Source: Ophiothrix spiculata (lineage: Eukaryota; Echinodermata; Ophiuroidea; Amphilepidida; Ophiotrichidae). Taken from it: 26,126 nt of DNA. Positions 1-9,584 of this stretch are shown in pieces. The position numbers and the translations under genes were made by a program. Numbering within the stretch: the first letter of the stretch is position 1; each line of letters begins with the position of its first letter. The notes under the pieces are model-generated. The model was given only the letters and a program-made list of their open reading frames with translations, did no database searches and was not told the DNA's origin. Location of the stretch: NCBI GenBank assembly GCA_000969725.1, contig JXSR01S074609.1; one strand, 5' to 3'.

Positions 1-347
1 GTCATTTTGACCTTGATAATGGACGTGAAATCATTAGTAAAGTTCCATGTATAAACTAGTGACTCTATTCAATATGTGTAAGTAAGATAAAACTTGCAGT
101 AAACATGACATTCAGCCGAGCGAGACGATTTTAGGGACTGTAGCCTTAAAAGTTTACAGAACCCATCAAGTCTATGGTGAGTCTTTTGGTGACGCCCCCG
201 TTGATTAATTGTTTGAGACTTGTGTAATACCAGAGTATAGGGTAGGTACTCCTCTTTCCACTGATAACAAAATTATGGAAATTGGTTGACAACAAAATTC
301 ACAATGAGGCAATAAAACACGACCGACCTGAAAATGTTGATTTTCAG

Positions 348-511
348 CAAATTACAAAGCTTATCTCAGATACAAAGTGGATTTTTTTTCGCAAAAGGAG
401 ATCTCTACAGTCAATTATCAGTGGGAGAATGGTGCTTCTTCTTACAGTGACTATTACCATGAAGATCACACAATAAAACTACGCTCCAGGCACTATTTCT
501 GTGATCTTTAA
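348..511 (+). CDS. Possible terminal exon or coding relic, unknown protein
   Basis: A 53-codon open frame with no ATG starts directly after a splice-acceptor-like site (TGATTTTCAG, ending at 347) and ends at TAA 509-511. The peptide begins NYKAYLRYKVDFFSQKEIST, continues with a Tyr/Asp/His-rich middle (residues about 31-40, SYSDYYHEDH) and ends RHYFCDL. Its mixed composition, with Trp, Cys, Tyr, His and charged residues, looks much more like protein than the surrounding AT-rich DNA, and a different reading frame over the same bases gives less protein-like sequence. I do not recognise the family. In phase with the acceptor, the exon would start with two bases (CA) completing a split codon. No upstream exon is visible in the 347 bases before it, so it may be the last exon of a gene starting outside the window, or a decayed fragment. 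There is no strong polyadenylation signal just after the stop. Confidence 0.35.
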
Positions 512-596
512 AACTTTTAAGCTTTAGAATTATAAAACATAAAAATTCAATACATGGAATTAAACATCAAACAGTACTTTTTTTCAGCCGATTTGG

Positions 597-1050
597 GATG
601 TTCTGGTAAAAACCATTGATATGTGCGAACGTGACTTTCCAAAAGGCTCTGTCAGACATCACCCTATAGAGAAAAACGTACGAATAACGCACAAAAGTTT
701 CACATATTGAACGTGTGCTAAACGGACCACCACCGTATGAATAACGAATTAAACGTATACATAACGGCCGGAAAGACCGTATGGATAACGTATTGAACGT
801 ACTTGTAACGAACACATGACGAACAACAATGTACCAAGCAGAGAACAATTTGTTCTCTGTTTTGTGCATCTGAACAATAGAGGGATAAAGACTTCATAAA
901 GTACGTTAGGCGTACGTTTTGCTCTATACGTGTAGTATAAAATTGGCCTACCTGTTGTTCTATCCTGAGAGTTGTATAGCATGAATCATTGAAAACAAAC
1001 GTGGATATTAAAACCACTGACAGCTTAATTGTTGAACTTGAAGCTTTAAA
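597..1050. repeat. Degenerate short repeats rich in CGTA/AACG
   Basis: Several diverged copies of a motif resembling CCGTATGAATAACGAATTAA occur around 660-810 (near 676, 733 and 778), followed by a near-palindrome AGAGAACAATTTGTTCTCT at about 840-858. The minus-strand open frames here consist of these low-complexity repeats and have no coding character. The 19 bases near 872-890 (GCATCTGAACAATAGAGGG) recur in reverse complement near 23652-23670, so part of this stretch belongs to a dispersed repeat. Confidence 0.4.
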
Positions 1051-1074
1051 CAAGTCGCCGATAACTCAGACACT

Positions 1075-1232
1075 CAGTGCGTGACTTCCGAACCACGGAC
1101 CAATTAGAGTAAAGTTTCTTACCCAAGGAAAATGGATACATGGTCCGACCGGGAGTGTCGTCACCGGGACTCGAAACAATAACCTCTGTATTACAAGTCC
1201 CGTGCACTAACCGCTCGACCACTCCATCGGAA
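1075..1232 (-). mobile_element. tRNA-derived SINE (degenerate), minus strand
   Basis: Read on the minus strand, a pol III box A (TGGTCGAGCGG, plus-strand 1211-1221) is followed about 35 bases later by a box B (GTTTCGAGTCC, plus-strand 1167-1177). The anticodon-loop position reads TGT, as in tRNA-Thr. The T-arm and anticodon stems do not pair well, so this is not a functional tRNA gene. Downstream of the head lies a non-tRNA body containing TTGGGTAAGAAACTTTACTC, the kind of module found behind tRNA heads in animal SINEs. The exact 3' end is uncertain. Confidence 0.7.
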
Positions 1233-1239
1233 GCAGCTG

Positions 1240-1840
1240 GAAACGTTCAGACAAACCAATCATAGCCTATTAATATTGCAATTGTTCACGGGATTGTTCA
1301 CTATCAGTAGGCCAAGGCTATAGTAGTTGGCCTTGTTATCAGGCAATCAATATAGTCACCAAGTCAATATATGCTTATAAATAATCTATACAGGGAGTCT
1401 CAAAATCAGTGCCAATAAGCGCCCTGGTTTGACAAAAAATGAAATACACATTTGACATAAGGCATGATTCGTCATTCTAAGGGGCAAATTCTTACCTTTC
1501 AAATGCCACTTAAAGGGACTAGCCTAGATTCCACTTAGAATTAAAAACTTATTAATTAAAAACTAGAATAAAGGTTAAAAGCGTAGGAAAATCCAAACAA
1601 GTACAAAAATTTATACAGAAATGGCTCAAATTGAGAGAGAATTAATTTGCAATAGCCTTAATCATTCTTTGATGTGTGACTTTCCCGTGTTTTCTAAATC
1701 CTTAATTTGTACCTCAGATGGATGTACCAGATAAAAGATCAGATTCATCCTTTTACATCTTGTTTAGGCTTTTTGCTAAGGAAATCCGACTTGGTACTTG
1801 GTACCAAGTAAGCTAAAGGAAGCTTATCTTCAACATGGCT
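1240..1840. other. Intergenic stretch, no gene recognised
   Basis: AT-rich sequence with stop codons in all frames. The only structure seen is a perfect 14-bp palindrome, ACTTGGTACCAAGT, at 1796-1809, just before the second SINE. Confidence 0.5.
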
Positions 1841-1844
1841 CCAA

Positions 1845-2015
1845 TATGTTTAGGTTCAATTTTTTTATATGATGCAGGAGGAAGACCGGAGTACTCGGAG
1901 AAAACCCCGCGGAAGCGAACATGGACTGAAAACCAAATGTATAAAGCGCTGGAATCGAACCCGAGACCTCATTGGTGCAAGGCGAGGGAACTACCGCTGC
2001 GCCAATCCTTTCCTA
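1845..2015 (-). mobile_element. tRNA-derived SINE, minus strand
   Basis: On the minus strand, box A (TGGCGCAGCGGTA, plus 1992-2004) and box B (GGTTCGATTCC, plus 1951-1961) are both close to consensus and correctly spaced. The tRNA-like head starts near 2010. It is followed by a body with GGGGTTTTCTCCGAGTACTC (plus-strand 1889-1908), a module common to tRNA-headed SINEs of several animal groups, and an A/T-rich tail near 1855-1870. The two overlapping plus-strand open frames here are translations of the SINE. A pyrimidine-rich tract (about 2008-2065) separates it from the GPCR relic. Confidence 0.75.
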
Positions 2016-2077
2016 TTCTTTCCTGTCATTTCCCGACCTTTTGCTATCATTTTCCATCCTTAACTAATATCTTTTAA

Positions 2078-2510
2078 AAGATATTTCAAGAACAGTTGGA
2101 ATTGATTCCAATAGTATATAAATCATCTAAAAGAGTTGAAATCAATCCAGAAATAAAGAAACAAATCAGACTTACATTTGAAAATCGTTGCTATAGTTTT
2201 GACAGATTTTGCATGCTGGTTTCCAATCATCGTTCTATGCATCCTAGTACAAGCAGGGTTACTATCCTTTGACGCTCGTGTTTTCTCGTGGTGTGTGACG
2301 TTCGTTCATTCGTTCTGCTCATCAAATCTCTACACGATTTCTAGTATTATAAGTCGCCGGCTCAAAACAGTTGAACAGAAACAGAAGATAACAGAGAATA
2401 AGAACATTAATGTTGGAGTAACCAAAGACATTGAACCTATGAGACAATCTATGATGACAGTGCTATGTAACAATGCAGTGGACAGATTTTCATACTTGCA
2501 AAGGCCGTGA
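2078..2510 (+). pseudogene. LGR/relaxin-receptor-like class A GPCR, TM6-TM7 exon, broken
   Basis: The main frame (2157-2510) encodes KIVAIVLTDFACWFPIIV (from 2181), the TM6 signature of leucine-rich-repeat GPCRs of the relaxin-receptor/LGR3/GRL101 type, with TDF and the class A CWxP motif. After a short third extracellular loop, TM7 follows (RVFSWCVTFVHSF, about 2277-2315), then YTIS and a basic tail (SRRLKTVEQKQK) ending at TGA 2508-2510. Upstream, another frame (2078-2177) gives a plausible third intracellular loop (YKSSKRVEINPEIKKQIRLT). Frame and sense join if one T is removed from the TTT at about 2177-2179, so a one-base insertion is inferred. The NPxxY motif, expected after NSS in TM7, is reduced to N-L-Y at 2325-2333, as if two residues were lost. 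No LRR ectodomain or TM1-TM5 is present nearby. It is most likely a dead or isolated exon; a strongly diverged paralogue with an unusual TM7 is less likely. Confidence 0.75.
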
Positions 2511-3050
2511 AATTTATATATAGTCGATATTGGTATTGATTGTGTATTACATCTACCGAATTTGGTTGAAAACGAACGTATGATGGCTGAGTTATTGTTG
2601 TTCATTTTTCATTGTTCTAACAAATACATATAATATAAAATCAAGCAAGAATTTAAAAATACAATCTACATCAAAAAACATTTAAAAAGAAAAACAAATA
2701 CAGATACAGTTAGGCCAATTTTTACCAAATCTGAGGAAATTAACATGTTTCCATGGCAATAGAACATGATCAGAATCCGAATTTAGTGAAATTTATATAT
2801 AATCGATATTGGTATTAATCATGTGTCACATCTACCACATTTGGTTGAAAACGAGCGTATGATGGCTGAGTAAGGTCCATTTTTTACCAAATCTGAGGAA
2901 ATTAACACGTTTCCATGGCAACAAAAATAGTTAGAATAGATTTTTTCATTAAATTTTACTATAATCAATATTGGTATTGGTCAAGCATCATAACTACCAA
3001 ATTTGGTGGAAAACCATGCTTTAATAGCTGAGTTCCGTCTATTTTTTACC
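2509..3050 (+). repeat. Three degenerate direct repeats of about 165 bp
   Basis: Three copies start near 2509, 2786 and 2952 with AATTTATATATAATCGATAT or close variants. They continue through ATTTGGTTGAAAACGA and GTATGATGGCTGAG to TTTTTACCAAATCTGAGGAA and TTTCCATGGCAAC. The first copy is split by about 100 bases of A-rich sequence (2610-2705). The first unit overlaps the stop codon of the GPCR relic, so the relic's end is embedded in the repeat. Confidence 0.7.
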
Positions 3051-3055
3051 AAAAG

Positions 3056-3434
3056 AAAAATCACTAAAATAACATTTTTTCAAGTTTAAACCTCATTAAT
3101 ATTCATATGCGTTATTTTTGAGTATCATTATATCCATATTTGGAATCATTTATGTATTAGCTTACTACACCCAACCATAAACTAATGGTGGCCCTGCGTA
3201 TAGACTTCACAAAAATTAAGTGCAGGACGGTCCTGCGTACAGACACTAATATTTTACTATTTCAATTAAATAACAATAGGCCTAGTTTCCCTTAGAATAG
3301 TCAAAATCGCGACAACAATTAATGACCAAGCAAAGATTATCTAACTATCCAAAGTCTCCATAAAAAATCCAAGCTTTTCTCAATTTTAAAAACAATTTTA
3401 TCATGAGACTTTTGTGTATTAATTTTTAAGATAA
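3056..3434. other. AT-rich intergenic stretch
   Basis: No gene, RNA or terminal-repeat structure recognised. Only a short imperfect duplication is visible (CCTGCGTATAGAC near 3193 and CCTGCGTACAGAC near 3231). Confidence 0.4.
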
Positions 3435-3755
3435 ATGTGGGAAAATGTTATTGAGTGGAGGTTTGTCAAACAACAATCCAATTCACACATTGGTGCGAAC
3501 CAATTGATAGTCGACCGATTTGTTAAAATGGCTAAATCGGCGAACTTGGCCGAGTATGGCACAAGCATCAGTAAATACTCTTTCAAAATCTCTGATCTCG
3601 CTCATAACTCAACACACTTTCAAGAGACGTTAAAGAGCTGCGAGCACATTCACAAATTTTCTACTCACTTGCAACTCGCCCGATATGCTCTCTCAAGTTG
3701 TGAGTTCCCTCTGAAATTTTGAAAGAGAGTTCATTGATGCTCGGTCGAGTTCGCC

Positions 3756-3841
3756 CAATATTTCGGTGAGCTCTCTGAACTATAAAATCTGAAAAATAAA
3801 TAATAAAACCTGACCAAGAACGTTTTGTGACCTAATCATAA
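3756..3841 (+). repeat. Dispersed repeat, copy 1
   Basis: This copy shares with 4629-4706 the series GAGCTCT..GAACTAT, AAAAATA, AACCTGA, GA-C/A-GTTTT and GTGACCTAAT, in the same order and orientation. The open frame just upstream (3435-3722) has no recognisable domain and merges into this repeat. Confidence 0.55.
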
Positions 3842-4221
3842 CGGTCACGTCAGTGACTGAAAAATCATTTTTTACTGAAAAGTGCATAAACATTTAGTCA
3901 GAAATCAACATTATTCTTCAAGAAAATTATGTTCATTCAACCACGTTTTACTCGTATTTGTGATTTTCCCAACCCTTTTGATGTCCCTTAGTATTAATAG
4001 TTTCTTATAAAATGTCAGTCTTGGGCAATTAGACACATTTCTCTTTTTATTTTGATATTCCCTAAAATAGAGCTAAATTCAATATAGGTATCAGAAAGAA
4101 GTAGCCATGGTAAGAAGCTGAATCATCACAGTGTGTAAATTGAGCATCTACCTATTTTTATGTAAACAAAAGAACAATATGCCATTGTAAAGTATATGGT
4201 ATATATTTTACTTCACATTCT

Positions 4222-4335
4222 CAAGTCTACACAGATGGCCGAGTGGATGTTCCCATGCTTCATATTGCATGACTCACCAGGAAGCCATGGTTCAAGCCCC
4301 CACAAATGTAGTTAGCTATTTGTCATGTAGCCTTA
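4222..4335 (+). mobile_element. tRNA-like (Ser/Leu-type) SINE head
   Basis: Box A TGGCCGAGTGG (4236-4246) and box B GGTTCAAGCCC (4289-4299) lie at tRNA spacing. The box A wording is typical of Ser/Leu tRNAs. The acceptor and anticodon stems do not close, so it is read as a decayed SINE head, not a tRNA gene. Its 3' body after about 4310 was not assigned. Confidence 0.55.
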
Positions 4336-4628
4336 GGTGATATCAAAGCTTAAGCTTTATGCATGTGCTTGGAGTTCTATGACTTTGTCATAAATCAGAT
4401 GAAGTTTGACTTGATGTAATATCTGTTTTTGGACAGCTTCTTGGGGTTTAAGAACTCAAAAGACCTAACCATAACAGTTTTTACTTTTATTTTATTACAT
4501 GTAAACTAGCATGACAGCCAATATATTCAGGTTTAAAAATAACTCTACAATAACAATATAATATGATACAATAGATGCCTTTAAAGATAATTTTCAAGCA
4601 AATATTTGATTAAAGCCAAGGATCTCTC

Positions 4629-4706
4629 CCAAAATTTTGGCGAGCTCTATGAACTATGAATAAAAAATACAACCTGATCGAGAATTTTCTGTGACCTAAT
4701 TATATT
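4629..4706 (+). repeat. Dispersed repeat, copy 2
   Basis: Diverged second copy of the 3756-3841 unit. It is flanked by short segments resembling each other in opposite orientation (TTTGATTAAAG near 4606 and TTTTTAATCAAATAG near 4708), so this copy may sit inside a decayed inverted-repeat element. Confidence 0.5.
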
Positions 4707-4845
4707 TTTTAATCAAATAGTTGCCTTTAATTTTCAGGCAAATGTTTGGTTAGTATTGGGTTTTTTAAAGCGATTTAAAAATACACATTGCATTATCCCC
4801 CCCCCCACCCCCACCTCCTCTGTAATGAACCACATGTGGCCCTTA

Positions 4846-5158
4846 GGCCTAAAAAAAATTATTTGATTGGCGTAACCCGATCGACCCTATTTTTACCACC
4901 GACCCAATTTTTTGAGCATGGTAAAAAACCTCCAAATCCCAAATTTGATGGGAATCGATTCATGGGGGCCTGAGATATGGCTTGCAGGACATTCAAAATA
5001 ACAAATAAAAGATGTGTTACAGAAAAAGTGAAGATGTTTTTGTGCATGTGTCGTATATTTTGTGTTCTTGTATGTGAAACGTAGACTTTAAAAAAATTCA
5101 GACCTACCTACCCTATTTTTTTCTATGTTACGCCAATCAAACAATATTTTTTTAGGCC
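4846..5158. mobile_element. PIF/Harbinger-like MITE with TTA duplication
   Basis: This 313-bp element is bounded by inverted repeats beginning GGCCTAAAAAAA. Left and reversed right ends both continue into TTTGATTGGCGTAAC. It is flanked on both sides by TTA (4843-4845 and 5159-5161), matching the TWA target duplications of PIF/Harbinger elements. It encodes no transposase; the open frames inside it are translations of the element. A C-run (4798-4806) lies just upstream. Confidence 0.75.
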
Positions 5159-5370
5159 TTAAGGACCAACCTAGAAAAACAAAAAAACAGACAAACAAAC
5201 AAAAATATAATTGAAGCATATAATCGGTTTTATTGTCTCTTCCTCTATTATTAGCTATTGCATCCTGTTATAGTATGCTATAATAATCTTTTCATAATAT
5301 ACTAAAATCTCTTATTTACATACACCTCTTCAAAATAAGAAGTGACAAAATACAAGTATTATTTCCATTT

Positions 5371-5395
5371 CCAACTATATATATATATACACACA
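5371..5395. repeat. (TA)n/(CA)n microsatellite
   Basis: A short dinucleotide run of TATATATATATA followed by CACACA. Confidence 0.7.
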
Positions 5396-5498
5396 AGAGA
5401 AATCATTAAATCCCACCAAGAATATCATACAAAGTAAAAAATAAAAAATGTTAAAATTATACTTGAAACACTTTTGTTAATTTACATTTAGACATCAT

Positions 5499-5708
5499 GG
5501 TTCATATGCAAACACAGGTTTACAGTTACATCTGGTCTAAGTGAAACTTACCTTGGTCAAAAATGACAAAATTTACACTTCAAATAACTATTGTAGGTCT
5601 TAGAAAACCACCTTAAAAAAAAGGAGAAAGTTACTACTGCTAATTTAGAGTGAAGGTAAGTTTCATTCAGACCAGGTCCAACTTTAAACCTGTTTGCGCA
5701 TACAAACC
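5499..5708. mobile_element. Foldback/MITE with about 55-bp arms
   Basis: The left arm (5499-5556) and the reverse complement of the right arm (5653-5708) share GGTTxxTATGC, AAACAGGTTTA, CTGGTCT and TGAAACTTACCTT in order. About 95 bases lie between the arms. No clear target duplication was found. The GTAAGT and ACTTAC motifs inside are part of the arms and are not taken as splice sites. Confidence 0.65.
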
Positions 5709-5719
5709 CTGGGGTTTAC

Positions 5720-6480
5720 AATACTATTTTGAAAGCAGTGATCAAAAATAAACCTTATTGAGACAAACAGGTCACAAAATGTGCTTTTATACAATTTTGT
5801 CTAGATTTGGGTTACATTTTGCTCATATAAGGCAAGGAAAAGGGTTTAAACTATGACGATCACAAAGTTTGATTCAATGGAGCTATATGGAGCTATGTGT
5901 ATAAGGTCTAGCTCTTGCCATGTAAAATAACAACCAAATACTAATCAACCTACAGAGATTTGTTGGTCATAAACGATACTTCTTATAGCTCAAAACAATT
6001 CAACTAAAACTTGTGTGTAACAAGATAAAATTGTAACCGCTCATTCAAATTCAGTCGTAGATACAGCAAACTTCATTTTGTGCTACAGGTGAAAATACAT
6101 GTGAAGGTCGTAATTTTTTAGGCAGATTCGCAATCCTTATGCTTATTTCAAAACACCTGCAAAATTTCATTTCAAGAAAATTATCACAAATATGAAATAT
6201 GTCAGTATACTCTGAGGAAAATGAACAGAAAATATAGGGCTTACTGAGTTTTCAACGCATTTATCTCAGTTATACATTTACTCCAGATAACCTTTGTCGG
6301 ACCATAACTTGACCTCTGGAAATCGAGTGAAGTTCATTGACATGTCATTTTAATCCTTATTACATGGTCTTTGCAAATCTTTTAAAAAAGTGAAAATGAC
6401 AAAAGGCTGCATTTACTGCGGGATTTAGATCAAATGAACAGTCACAAATGGTATGTAAAATACTGTTGTTTAGTCAGAAT
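5720..6480. other. Intergenic stretch, nothing recognised
   Basis: AT-rich, with stops in all frames and no repeat structure or RNA gene seen. Confidence 0.4.
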
Positions 6481-6501
6481 CAAATAGTTACCAAACACTA
6501 T

Positions 6502-6672
6502 GGCCCGTATTCCAGAAAGATGTTTAGCTAAACCATTGTTTAACTGAGCATCAACTGTCCAGGAATGATACGCATCATCCCAGCTTTCAAGCAGAACAGT
6601 TCAATGATTCGTGCTGTTGACGAGAAATAAAACCTTGATTTAGCTAATAAACACCTTTCTGGAATACGGGCC
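6502..6672. mobile_element. MITE with GGCCCGTATTCC ends and TAT duplication
   Basis: The inverted ends GGCCCGTATTCCAGAAAG (left) and its near-exact reverse complement (right, ending 6672) enclose 171 bp. The similarity continues inward through GTGTTTA and TAGCTAAA. TAT flanks both sides (6499-6501 and 6673-6675). The 3-bp duplication suggests a Harbinger-type origin, although TAT is not the canonical TWA. Confidence 0.7.
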
Positions 6673-6696
6673 TATGCGTTTATAAGGATTGATATC

Positions 6697-7040
6697 ATGT
6701 TTAAAAATGTGCAAAAATAAACAGCATTACTATTTGCCCTGTGTCTATACGTTGGTGTTTATAATGTGCAAAAAATAAACACTCTACATACTATTTGCCT
6801 TGTGTTTACAAAATGGATTATGTGTTTAAAATGTGCAAAACAAACATGGTTACTATTCAACAAGTGTTTAAAAGGATGGATGTGTTTAAAATGTGCATAA
6901 AAATAAACAATGTTGCAATTCACCATAAGCTTACAGTGTTACTATTCACCATGTGTTTAAATGCATGGAGGTGTTTAAAAATGTGCAATAAAAATAAGAC
7001 AGTGTTTCTATTATCTACTAACCATGTGTTTAAACATGTG
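6697..7040 (+). repeat. Degenerate minisatellite, about 5 units of 60-90 bp
   Basis: Units start at about 6698, 6757, 6822, 6882 and 6972. Each has TGTTTAAAATGTGCA followed by an AAAAATAAAC-like run, then TTACTATT and a closing TGTGTTTA. The plus-strand open frame over it (6795-7100) is repetitive and is not a gene. Confidence 0.75.
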
Positions 7041-7696
7041 TTAAACCATTTAGGTCGGACAAAATTTTCTTGGGACAGTGTAAATAATTGTCCAGTGTGA
7101 GGATCAAATTTAAAACCAATGTGGCCGTGTACTCTGAATTTTCGTTTGCAGTCTCCAAGCAATTTTTGTTTGATCTATAAAAACCTGGTTTCTGACCACC
7201 ATTATTTTTCATTTCATGGTCATCAATGAACTCAAACAACATGAGTTTAAAAATGCATTCATTTGTTCTTACAATAACATGTCTGTCCAAAAACAAATGC
7301 AAATGTACTTTCAAAAAATGTGGAAAAAACCAAAATTTACTACTGCTACAATTACACACAATTGGTAATTAATCAATACATTCTTGAAATCAAATTTCAG
7401 ATAAAAATATTCTGCCATGTGATAAGTCACGTACAGAGAAATAATGTTGACACCAAAATTCAGATGTGTGTACAACGTACAAAGTTATATGATGCTTAAC
7501 AGGAATATGTGACTGGAAACAATGTTAAGCATTTCAAGACGTTCTTTGTCCCAACTGAGAACATCTGGTGGCTTCATTCATATTGCCATGTTTGTGTCTA
7601 AATTACTTATATATCAAGGGATGAGAGCCACAAGGCCATATCTGCATTTCAGCAATTCCAACAACAAAAGATTTACGAGACCTGCTGGGTCTTTCT

Positions 7697-7738
7697 AGAT
7701 GAATGATCTTATACACATCTGTTATAGATCATTCATCT
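7697..7738. other. Perfect 13-bp stem hairpin
   Basis: AGATGAATGATCT (7697-7709) and AGATCATTCATCT (7726-7738) are exact reverse complements around a 16-base loop. The flanks (GCTGGGTCTTT and the rc of CACCACCCAGT) extend the stem imperfectly. It could be a small foldback element or an RNA hairpin. Confidence 0.5.
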
Positions 7739-8120
7739 TAAAAGCACCACCCAGTCTTGAAATCTTTAGTATTCAGTCTCGAAGTGTTAATGTTAATCCG
7801 ATTATCATCCTAACAACTGGTTCACACTTTCTTGTTTTGAACCATGATCGAAATGATCACCATACAAAAGTATAGCATACACGGTTGTCAGAGGATGTGC
7901 TTGAACCAGTTGCTGGAGAAGTTACATAATCACTACGATACTGAATTAGGGATTGTTGCCTTGCAAATACAGCCCTGTGGATCTCAACCCTTCATATTTG
8001 AAACACCAAAGATGATGTATCATTTGTGGTTTAATAATTTTGTGAAACTCCTACGATGCAATTCAAATGCCAAAGTTCAGTGATATGATTTGCTCAAAAT
8101 TAATTGATTAAAAAACCAAA

Positions 8121-8763
8121 GGCTTGTATTTACGAAACTTATTCCCGGAATAACTTTAATCCCGGATAGCTATTTTTAGAACAGAGATAGTTTGCAGTCC
8201 TAAACCAAGTTGGATATTATAAAGCCTGGGATAACTAGCATGTGATATTATAAAAATATCGAGGGAAGTAGTGAAAAATTACTGATCCCGAGGTGTTGGA
8301 TGCGTGTGACTACTTCCCGGCGCGAAGTGGAGGGAAGTAACCACACGCATCCAACAACAAGGGATCAAGAATTTTCAATACTTCTCGAAATAAACCATGT
8401 TGTATTTGTTCTATACCTCAAAAATATTTCACTAAAATGTGGTGTTAACACATCAAAAAATTCCCCAAAAATGTCCATTCTTCTCAGTCACCATATGAAT
8501 TGCCAATTGATAATTGATGTGATTACTGGGGTGCGATAGTTTTTCAATTTGTTCCCTGCGTGGGCGTTACACACACTTGGAGAAGTAGGCATAATGCTTT
8601 CATGCGCATCAGGTTTAACTGACCAATTGCATTTCGTGGTAATAAATATTTAAAAAGTATAATAAAACTTTCTTCTTTTTGTGCATACCAAATGGCATCA
8701 CTAATAAAAGAAATAAAATGTTATTCCTGGAATAAAGTTATTACCCTTTTGTGAATATGGGCC
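8121..8763. mobile_element. Composite inverted-repeat element with AAA duplication
   Basis: The left end (8121-8165, GGCTTGTATTTACGAAACTT, then ATTCCCGGAATAAC) and the reversed right end (8763-8722, GGCCCATATTCACAAAAGGG, then AATAACTTTATTCC) are related inverted repeats. Both are flanked by AAA (8118-8120 and 8764-8766). The 643-bp interior contains a separate long hairpin (8256-8391), so the element looks like a host for a later insertion. Confidence 0.6.
8256..8391. mobile_element. Nested long hairpin (foldback) element
   Basis: The core stem pairs 8294-8318 (TGTTGGATGCGTGTGACTAC, then TTCCC) with 8332-8356 at 23 of 25 positions, around a 13-base loop. The arms extend outward through TGATCCC, GAAAA, AAGTA and TCGA matches to nearly 65 bases each. 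It sits wholly inside the 8121-8763 element. Confidence 0.7.
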
Positions 8764-8769
8764 AAAGTG

Positions 8770-9580
8770 CTTTATCCCTCTCTGTTGATTCCAATGTGAC
8801 TGTGTCCAATTGAAAGTCAAAATCTGGTGCACAATAAATACTAACGTGTCAAAGTGGTCACTACATATACTGCCATTACAACTGTCACTATTGGGTGAAT
8901 ATACTGAAGGGGATTCTTCTAACTATGACCATCCACCACCTCAAAACAATCCAATACTTGCAAAATTAGCAATAGTAAAGATTTGAAATTTGTGAAATAT
9001 TTTGATGGTTTAAAATGGCATTAGAAAACTAGCCCCAGTTGTCAGAAACCCAAATATGTGCATATTTCCTAAATAATTATTACATAATCATATATCAGGA
9101 ACATTGATATGATTAAGTCAGAATTCAAAATAAAAATGTAAACTCTTTTAAGTAACATAAGTAACTAAAAGAATGAATTACATCTTAGCACAGAGCAGTC
9201 TGTGTAGACTCTATAGAATCACAAAGGTTAAATTTGAACATGTTCACTTAGATCACACATATTCATCAAGTATATGCTGTAAATGTACACAATTCAATAC
9301 AGAATGATGTACACTAAACCACCAGATACTTGATGGAAGGTTGTGCTCTAAAAGGTTACAACAGGGCAATCTTACCATCTATTTGAAAAGAGAAAAAAAA
9401 CTGTCATTTACATCAAAAACAGATCAAAAATAATACTGCATAGGACTGAGATAATTACCATTCATACACCAGGTGTGTCGCATACGTTGTGTCATGGTTA
9501 ATAGTTTGTGTGAATTTATATGTTTGGGTTATTATTGAGCAGGCCTGATAACTGACACTTTCATAATATGAATGCTTAAT
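8770..9580. other. Intergenic stretch, no gene supported
   Basis: AT-rich sequence without terminal repeats. One ATG-less frame (8789-8986) is open for 65 codons but has no splice acceptor and no recognisable motif. Confidence 0.4.
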
Positions 9581-9584
9581 GTAA

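Noticed and set aside
1946-2010. tRNA gene on the minus strand
   Set aside because: Boxes A and B are good, but the acceptor and anticodon stems do not pair and a SINE body follows.
3435-3722. 95-codon plus-strand open frame
   Set aside because: It runs into a dispersed repeat, contains no domain, and its Ser/His/Lys-rich composition fits local base composition.
7844-8083. 79-codon plus-strand open frame starting MIEMITIQKYSIHGCQRMCL
   Set aside because: No motif, no flanking exon signals, and no upstream support. It could be untranslated sequence of an unseen transcript, but nothing shows it.
8789-8986. 65-codon open frame without ATG, with a segment GEYTEGDSSNYDHPPPQNNP
   Set aside because: It looks mildly protein-like, but there is no splice acceptor at its start, no recognisable motif, and such a length is expected by chance in 26 kb.
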